Source: Methylococcales bacterium (GTDB taxonomy: Bacteria; Pseudomonadota; Gammaproteobacteria; Methylococcales; UBA1147). From it: a stretch of 11,367 nucleotides of DNA. Of the stretch, positions 6,906 through 11,367 are shown piece after piece (the stretch's first letter is position 1; every line of letters begins with the position of its first letter). Location of the stretch: contig JANXGZ010000111.1 in NCBI GenBank assembly GCA_024958995.1, positions 1 to 11,367 on the forward strand, given 5' to 3'. A program made the translations under genes and the position numbers. The notes below the pieces were generated by a model. It was not told where the DNA came from and made no database searches. It saw nothing but the letters and a program-made list of their open reading frames with translations.

Positions 6906-7421
6906 CTATTCTTTCCTGAGCCATCCGTCGGGCTGCCTAGGGGAATGGATGAAAAACAGCATGTCCGTCCTTTGCAAGAAAAAGGTTTCGACGGGCTTTC
7001 CGGGGATATTCTGTTGAACTATCTCGATGGTGCTTTCATACACCCCCGCGACAATGGCTAGGTGTCCGTGCTTGGTGTCGGAAAAGACCAGGATGTCATG
7101 GACCTCGGGACATCGATTACTACCGTTTCGATACTGAAGCAAACCTCGCCGTGGGTTCAATTGACCCTGTTCAAGGTCTGTGTCAAAGAAATCTCTTGCG
7201 TGGCCCCAGGGGTGAGGCATCCTGTGGTTCATGGCTTCTGCGTAGAATCGCTTGACGAATTCCACGCATTGCCATTTCTGACCGTAATAATAATCGTCGG
7301 TGCTTCTGAAGTGACGGCCATGGCTCCGGTCCTGGTCGATACCGTTTTCGTAAACGGAGACATCGAAGTAACGGTGAGTTTTGCTACCGACCGGTTTCAG
7401 CTTCGGGATTGATTTGGACAT
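6906..7421 (-). CDS. CHAP-domain amidase like the glutathionylspermidine amidase domain
   Basis: This 171-aa cysteine amidase/peptidase (CHAP, NlpC/P60-related) lacks a signal peptide, so it is probably cytosolic. The nucleophile is C52 in YYGQKWQCVEFVKRFY, very close to GHKWQCVEFARRF of the E. coli Gss amidase domain as I recall it. The catalytic His is H120 in KHGHLAIV. The next strand reads IEIVQQN (132-138) where Gss has IAEQN, so the third catalytic residue, Glu in Gss, appears to be Gln136. No synthetase domain is attached or encoded nearby, unlike full-length Gss. It might cut glutathionylspermidine or another gamma-linked amide; a peptidoglycan substrate is less likely without export. 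It is the last minus-strand gene after hemJ, 122 bases downstream, convergent with the flavoprotein gene. Confidence 0.8.
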   Translation of the reverse strand: MSKSIPKLKPVGSKTHRYFDVSVYENGIDQDRSHGRHFRSTDDYYYGQKWQCVEFVKRFYAEAMNHRMPHPWGHARDFFDTDLEQGQLNPRRGLLQYRNGSNRCPEVHDILVFSDTKHGHLAIVAGVYESTIEIVQQNIPGKPVETFFLQRTDMLFFIHSPRQPDGWLRKE

Positions 7422-7543
7422 TTTTCAATGCATTGTTTTTGACCAGGACCACCTGGGGAAACCGGGATGGCCTGGTTTCTAGATGAAGTTCGCCCCGGCA
7501 GATGTTTCTTTTTTCCCGCTCGACTGACGCCGTGGGTGCGGGT

Positions 7544-7966
7544 TCAGAAAGGTTTGACTGTTGCCAGGATGACCGTCCCGAACAGGAACAGGACCGGAAT
7601 CTCGTTGATCCATCGATAGTAGACGTGTGAATGTTCGTTTCGATCGGATGCAAAGGTCTGAACACAACGGCCGCAGTAGAAGTGATAGATGACCAGTAGC
7701 GCCAATATTCCAAGTTTGGCATGCAGCCAGCCGGCACTGCCGTACATCGCCCAGGCATAGTCGACCAGCATCCAGATTCCGAAACCGAGGGTCAGGATCA
7801 TGCCCGGGGTCATGATTCCGTAGTAGAGTTTTCGTTCCATGATCTTGAACCGTTCGATGCTTTCATGGTCTTCGCTTAGGGCGTGGTAAACGAACAGCCG
7901 GGGCAGGTAGAACAGTCCAGCGAACCAGGTCACCATGAAAATGAGGTGAAAGGCTTTCAGCCACAT
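7544..7966 (-). CDS. hemJ: Protoporphyrinogen IX oxidase HemJ
   Basis: HemJ oxidises protoporphyrinogen IX to protoporphyrin IX, the step before iron insertion in heme synthesis, in the inner membrane. The 140-aa protein has about four helices and the family's conserved features: WLKAFHLIFMVTWFAGLFYLP at the start (H7 probably binds heme; R23 follows), a HAKLG stretch at 82-86, and RWINEIPVLFLF near 118-129 with the typical VKPF ending. On the minus strand AAGGAG lies 8 bases before ATG 7966, which favours this start over the ATG at 7987 (147 aa). That earlier ATG would place the ribosome site inside the gene. It lies 99 bases downstream of purN in the same direction. Heme synthesis fits the neighbouring oxidase, but they are not co-transcribed. 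Confidence 0.92.
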   Translation of the reverse strand: MWLKAFHLIFMVTWFAGLFYLPRLFVYHALSEDHESIERFKIMERKLYYGIMTPGMILTLGFGIWMLVDYAWAMYGSAGWLHAKLGILALLVIYHFYCGRCVQTFASDRNEHSHVYYRWINEIPVLFLFGTVILATVKPF

Positions 7967-8065
7967 GGGCGGTACTCCTTTGTCCAAGGGTGGATTGAGG
8001 GAAGGCTAATTTTTAACGCTCCGAGGCAAGCGCTGTTCGATTTCCCCATTGGCAGTACAGGCCGG

Positions 8066-8701
8066 TTATCGGGTCCTGCTAGGGTTGGTTTCGGTCAGCC
8101 CTGTTGCGATATCTCCGTGCAAGACCCCTTTCAGGGTTTCGATTAGCAGGCGGTGTTCGGTTTTCAGAACCCGTGCGGCCAGGGTTTCTGGCGTGTCGTC
8201 CAGTTCGACCGCAACTTTTGCCTGGGCGAGCACTGGGCCCTGGTCATATTCTTCGTCAACCAGGTGAATGGTAACACCTGTTTCGGTATCTCCGGCTGCC
8301 AGAACGGCTTCATGTACGTGTAAGCCAAACATTCCCTTGCCACCGTACTTCGGAAGCAGGGAAGGATGGATATTCATGATGCGGCCGGCAAATGCGCTGG
8401 TGATGTTGGCCCCGATTTTTATCATGTACCCGGCCAGAATCAGAAGTTCGACTTGGTGTTCGAGCAACTTCTGCAGGATGTAATCGTCTGGAGAACAGTT
8501 GATATCGGCGCAGACTCTGGTGTTGGCAACATAGGAGGGAATCGACTCCTGTCCGGCACGTTGTAGTGCCTGGCAGGATTCGTTGTTGGTGATCACTACA
8601 ACGGGCTCTGCATTTAGGTCTCCTTTCCTGCAGTTGTCGATGATGGCCTGCATGTTGGTTCCTCGGTGGGAAACCAGAAAGCCCAGTCGTGTTTTCTTCA
8701 T
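8066..8701 (-). CDS. purN: Phosphoribosylglycinamide formyltransferase PurN
   Basis: PurN transfers a formyl group from 10-formyl-tetrahydrofolate to GAR in purine synthesis, in the cytosol. The 211-aa protein has N110 and H112 in MNIHPSLLPKYGG and D153 in EEYDQGP, matching catalytic Asn106, His108 and Asp144 of the E. coli enzyme. The phosphate-loop region reads SHRGTNMQAI (11-20) where E. coli has GNGSNLQAI. After the catalytic block there is a four-residue-longer loop, GGKGMFGLHVHEA, instead of PGLHTH, which marks the subclass with this insert. The ATG at 8701 has no clear ribosome site. purM, its common partner, is not adjacent; the downstream gene is hemJ. The C-terminal dozen residues are polar and probably disordered. 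Confidence 0.93.
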   Translation of the reverse strand: MKKTRLGFLVSHRGTNMQAIIDNCRKGDLNAEPVVVITNNESCQALQRAGQESIPSYVANTRVCADINCSPDDYILQKLLEHQVELLILAGYMIKIGANITSAFAGRIMNIHPSLLPKYGGKGMFGLHVHEAVLAAGDTETGVTIHLVDEEYDQGPVLAQAKVAVELDDTPETLAARVLKTEHRLLIETLKGVLHGDIATGLTETNPSRTR

Positions 8702-9073
8702 GTACCGTGTTCAATTGGGTTTTTGCGGATAGGAAATAAACAGGATAAAGCCATGTCTCAGGAAACCCGGTCTCCGATTAATGCCATATCGGGCGTGATA
8801 ATAGCGCGGGAACTGTTCCGCATGATAACAGGGATCGCTTTGAATCCATCAACAAGTATTTGTTACTGGAATGAAACCCATCATTCCGTGCAGAATAGGT
8901 AGGGAACGGGTCTGATTGGCCACGGCCTGCTGCATGCTGTGGAAACGAGCTGAGCCCCTGGATATTAAGTCGGTGGTCAGTGATGACGGGCGGTGTAGCA
9001 GCGTACTTGGAACTGGAGTCCGTTTCGCGGGCCTGATAAAGTGGCGCCCATTTTTTGTAGTGGGGAGACAAAA
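8702..9073. other. Divergent spacer between purN and argC
   Basis: No strong gene is visible in these 372 bases. A 49-codon plus-strand frame (ATG 8753 to TAG 8902) has AGGA seven bases upstream but unlike-looking codon use and no known family; I give it low odds. A short palindrome, GGAACTGTTCC, lies at 8809-8819. On the minus strand an extended -10 (TGTTATCAT, complement of 8822-8830) could serve purN with a leader of about 115 bases, but its -35 is poor. A four-pair GC stem with a six-T run sits at about 9029-9057, just before argC, and may be a weak attenuator-like structure. No ArgR-like box was recognised. Confidence 0.4.
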
Positions 9074-10105
9074 ATGATCAAGGCAGGGATTGTTGGAGGC
9101 ACCGGCTATACCGGTGTTGAATTGTTGCGAATTCTGATTGGGCATTCCGAAGTAGAGCTTCGGGCCGTGACTTCGAGAAGTGATGCCGGCGTGAAGGTCA
9201 GTGACCTTTATCCGAGCCTGCGTGGCCATGTTGATGTCAAATTCAGCCTACCCGAAATCGGAGGCCTTGTTGACTGTGACGTGGTTTTCTTTGCGACGCC
9301 GAATGGAACTTGCATGCGCATGGCGCCGGAGTTGCTGGGGCAGGGAGTTCGGGTGATTGACCTGGCCGCTGATTTCCGTTTGAAGAGTCCGCAGGAGTGG
9401 GAAACATGGTACGGAGAGCCGCACGCATGTCCCGAACTGCTGGAAGAAGCGGTTTACGGATTGCCGGAGATCAATCGTTGCGCTATTCTCGATGCGCGGT
9501 TGGTCGCCAGCCCGGGCTGCTATCCGACCGCCGTGCAACTGGGATTTGCACCGTTGGTCAAATCGAGCGCAATCTTTCCTTCTGGGCTGATTGCCGATGT
9601 GAAGTCGGGGGTCAGCGGAGCCGGGCGCAAGACCCAGCTTAGCGCCCTGATGGCCGAGTGTGGCGAAAGCTTCAAGGCCTATTCTGTTAGTGGTCATCGT
9701 CACCTACCCGAGATTCGGCAGGGGCTGTCGGCGCTGACCATTGAAGACATCGGGCTGACTTTTGTACCGCACCTTGCTCCAATGATTCGTGGCATTCATG
9801 CCACCCTATACGGGCGCCTGAAATCCACTGGAACGGATCTACAGACGCTCTTTGAACATCAGTATTCCAGTGAACCCTTTGTCGATGTATTGCCTGCGGG
9901 AGCACATCCGGACACCCGCAATGTCAAGGGAGCCAATCGGTGTCAGATTGCGGTCCATCAGCCACAGGATAGCGATACGGTGGTTGTTCTGGCGGTCATT
10001 GACAACTTGGTTAAGGGTGCTTCTGGACAGGCGGTTCAGAACATGAATCTGATGTTTCAGCTGGAAGAAACCACGGGGCTGGACGCCCTGGCGATCTACC
10101 CATGA
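9074..10105 (+). CDS. argC: N-acetyl-gamma-glutamyl-phosphate reductase
   Basis: ArgC catalyses the NADPH-dependent reduction of N-acetylglutamyl phosphate to the semialdehyde in arginine synthesis, in the cytosol. The 343-aa protein opens with the dinucleotide-binding loop GGTGYTGVELLRIL (8-21). The catalytic cysteine is C149 in SPGCYPTAVQLG, followed by VKSGVSGAGRK (176-186). GHRHLPEI (207-214) carries the likely catalytic histidine, and the C-terminal NLVKGASGQAVQNMN (311-325) is typical. Length matches the long (type 1) ArgC form. ATG 9074 has GGGGAG six bases upstream, so the eleven-codon extension from GTG 9041 is not used. It is followed after 20 bases by the broken DUF6776-like gene and then erpA, an order I recall from other gammaproteobacteria. 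Confidence 0.97.
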   Translation: MIKAGIVGGTGYTGVELLRILIGHSEVELRAVTSRSDAGVKVSDLYPSLRGHVDVKFSLPEIGGLVDCDVVFFATPNGTCMRMAPELLGQGVRVIDLAADFRLKSPQEWETWYGEPHACPELLEEAVYGLPEINRCAILDARLVASPGCYPTAVQLGFAPLVKSSAIFPSGLIADVKSGVSGAGRKTQLSALMAECGESFKAYSVSGHRHLPEIRQGLSALTIEDIGLTFVPHLAPMIRGIHATLYGRLKSTGTDLQTLFEHQYSSEPFVDVLPAGAHPDTRNVKGANRCQIAVHQPQDSDTVVVLAVIDNLVKGASGQAVQNMNLMFQLEETTGLDALAIYP

Positions 10106-10125
10106 GGTCCCTAGACGCCTAACCG

Positions 10126-10892
10126 GTGAAGGCAAACAACCGTTTTTTCCGTTTCGGTCGGATGCTGCGTAATCCGTGGATGATCGTCAGTGTATGCGGA
10201 TGCGCAATTTTACTGGTCTGAATCCTTGTCGGTGGCTTTTCCCTCGAAGGTGCTGGCTGGTCGGCCCTTCTTGAACGGGAGGAACTGATTCGACAGATTG
10301 ATGATGCCGAATTCGTCATTGTTGGCCTTGAACGGCATGTAGCCGTTGCCGAGAATGCCAGTCGCATTGATCAAGTAGTCCGTAAGGTCGACTCTCGAAA
10401 GCCTTGGCTCATTGACGGCTGAATTGCAGCAGATGGAGCAGGAACTGGAGTTTTATCGCCGCATCGTTTCGCCCGGAGAGGGCAAGGATGCGTTGCAGAT
10501 TGAGTGTTTTCGCATGTCGTCTGATTCCGGAGACGACCAGTTCTCACTGACGCTGTCCCAAGGTGTTGGAAGGAGTGCCAAGATCAGAGCCATTTCAACG
10601 CTTCGGTTCGTCGGGACATTGAGCGGTGAGAAACAGACCTTATCGTTACAAGGATATAGATACTGCGAAACGGAAGCGTCTGAAATTTTCATTCCGATAC
10701 TTCCAGACTGTTAGCGGTGCGCTGCATTTTCCGGACGGTTTTAAGCTCCAGGCGGTCACGATTTCGGCAGAGGTGCAAACCAAACGCCGAAGCAAGCTTT
10801 CCGAGAACTGGACCAGTGAACAAGTGAAAAGCGGTTTTGAAAGCAGTGCTTTGGCGACCCGTCCAATTGCCGTCAGTGCAAAGGGTCCGTAA
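10126..10892 (+). pseudogene. DUF6776-like protein, disrupted by a stop and two frame changes
   Basis: The three forward frames together give one DUF6776-like membrane protein of about 255 residues. A basic N-terminus and hydrophobic helix run from a possible GTG at 10126, but a TGA at 10219-10221 falls inside that helix. The same frame then continues as a coiled-coil-like stretch (LLEREELIRQIDD and on) to about 10395. The match then moves to the next frame (ELQQMEQELEFYRRIVSPGEG), and near 10650 moves again to a third frame carrying the family-like LKFSFRYFQ and LHFPDGF motifs, ending at TAA 10890-10892. Both frame changes are in the same direction, as from one extra base each. Three separate lesions suggest a decayed gene, although assembly errors could explain the indels. 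The native start is uncertain because no ribosome site is visible. Confidence 0.7.
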
Positions 10893-10955
10893 TCGGTCGG
10901 CGTGTCGGAAGTCTTGAATGATGTTGGATTTGAGTGTTCCGGTTGGCTTGAGTGG

Positions 10956-10977
10956 AATAGGGTCTTCGGGCTCTATT
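10956..10977. repeat. Nine-pair hairpin with a UUCG loop upstream of erpA
   Basis: AATAG at 10956-10960 pairs with CTATT at 10973-10977, and four more pairs (two G-U) lead to a C(TTCG)G tetraloop, making a nine-pair stem. It ends three bases before the -35 of the erpA promoter. No T-run follows, so it is not a standard terminator. It could protect the 3' end of upstream RNA or be a protein-binding palindrome. Confidence 0.5.
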
Positions 10978-10980
10978 ATC

Positions 10981-11009
10981 TTGACGTGCCCTAACTGAAA
11001 AGACATAAT
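10981..11009 (+). promoter_or_regulatory. Sigma70 promoter of erpA
   Basis: TTGACG (10981-10986) and CATAAT (11004-11009) are separated by 17 bases, each differing from consensus by one base. Transcription should begin near 11016, leaving a leader of only about 8 bases to ATG 11024, or about 32 bases to the in-frame GTG at 11048. Confidence 0.65.
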
Positions 11010-11023
11010 TCTATGTTGTCCGA

Positions 11024-11367
11024 ATGGCTATTGAGAGCGAGAGTAACGTGGATGTGAATCAAGTCCCTGTCCAGTTCACCGGGAACGCGGCGACGCGGGT
11101 TGGTGAACTGATCTCCGAGGGAGGGAACCAGAATCTGAAGTTGAGGGTCTACATCACCGGAGGCGGATGCAGCGGTTTTCAGTATGGTTTCATGTTCGAC
11201 GAACAGTCCAACGACGATGATACGGTCATCGAACGTGACGGGGTCACTGTGCTGATTGATTCGACCAGTATCGAATACCTGCAGGGAGCGGAAATAGATT
11301 ACAAGGACGATCTGACCGGTTCCCAGTTTGTCGTTCGCAATCCGAATGCTTCTACAACCTGCGGTTG
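11024..11367 (+). CDS. erpA: A-type iron-sulfur cluster carrier ErpA (3' end cut by the window)
   Basis: ErpA accepts Fe-S clusters from the assembly scaffold and inserts them into target enzymes, in E. coli including isoprenoid synthesis enzymes. 114 codons are visible, and the frame runs off the end just after STTCG, so only a handful of residues are missing. The cluster cysteines are C49 in GGGCSGFQYGF and C113 in TTCG; the third cysteine would be the codon cut at the edge (bases TG). The ATG at 11024 gives a start (MAIES) like other ErpA proteins, but it has no clear Shine-Dalgarno and lies very close to the predicted transcript start. The GTG at 11048, with GAGAGCGAGAG before it, would give an N-terminus as short as E. 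coli ErpA. The location after argC and the DUF6776-like gene supports ErpA over IscA. Confidence 0.93.
   Translation, partial: MAIESESNVDVNQVPVQFTGNAATRVGELISEGGNQNLKLRVYITGGGCSGFQYGFMFDEQSNDDDTVIERDGVTVLIDSTSIEYLQGAEIDYKDDLTGSQFVVRNPNASTTCG

Noticed and set aside
7497..7543. Hairpin with a T-run downstream of hemJ (CCCGC / GCGGG)
   Set aside because: On the minus strand, the direction of hemJ transcription, the stem is followed by A residues rather than T, and on the plus strand the T-run precedes the stem.
10124..10148. Terminator after argC (CGGT/ACCG stem then T6)
   Set aside because: Only four pairs with a ten-base loop, and the T-run lies in the N-terminal codons of the DUF6776-like gene, so coding is the simpler explanation.
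10689..11006. 105-codon minus-strand frame before erpA
   Set aside because: It overlaps the end of the DUF6776-like gene and the erpA promoter, with no recognisable domain; a bactofilin sometimes found at this locus is not present.

Overview
The window looks like a chromosomal piece of a gammaproteobacterium of roughly even GC. This is inferred from the argC / DUF6776-type gene / erpA cluster, a DUF6494 protein, and the style of the cytochrome oxidase subunits. No rRNA, tRNA, CRISPR array, insertion sequence or phage gene is visible.

Left part (1-5700): a long leader without a convincing gene, holding one good sigma70-type promoter, runs into a five-gene plus-strand operon for an aa3/caa3-type (A1) heme-copper oxidase. 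The genes are subunit II carrying two C-terminal cytochrome c domains, subunit I, two different subunit III-type proteins, and a small subunit IV-type protein. A rho-independent terminator closes the operon. No assembly gene (ctaG, ctaB, surf1) lies inside it, so maturation factors must be encoded elsewhere.

Middle (5700-8701): a 68-aa DUF6494 protein with its own promoter, whose -10 sits inside an inverted repeat, is followed by an NAD(P)H-dependent FMN reductase-like flavoprotein. Facing them on the minus strand are purN (purine synthesis), hemJ (heme synthesis) and an orphan CHAP amidase resembling the amidase half of glutathionylspermidine synthetase.

Right part (8702-11367): a 372-bp divergent spacer separates purN from argC (arginine synthesis). 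After argC comes a DUF6776-like gene that looks broken (one in-frame stop and two frame changes). Last comes erpA, an A-type Fe-S carrier with a clear promoter and a very short predicted leader, cut by the window edge.

The oxidase operon is one functional unit: soluble or membrane cytochrome c, the two covalently bound hemes c, CuA, heme a, then heme a3/CuB, with proton pumping. HemJ and ErpA supply heme and Fe-S clusters, but nothing in the sequence ties them to the operon beyond proximity. I found no convincing wholly new system. The most unusual items are the duplicated heme-c domain in subunit II, the paired subunit III genes, the CHAP amidase with an apparent Glu-to-Gln change, and the decayed DUF6776 gene.
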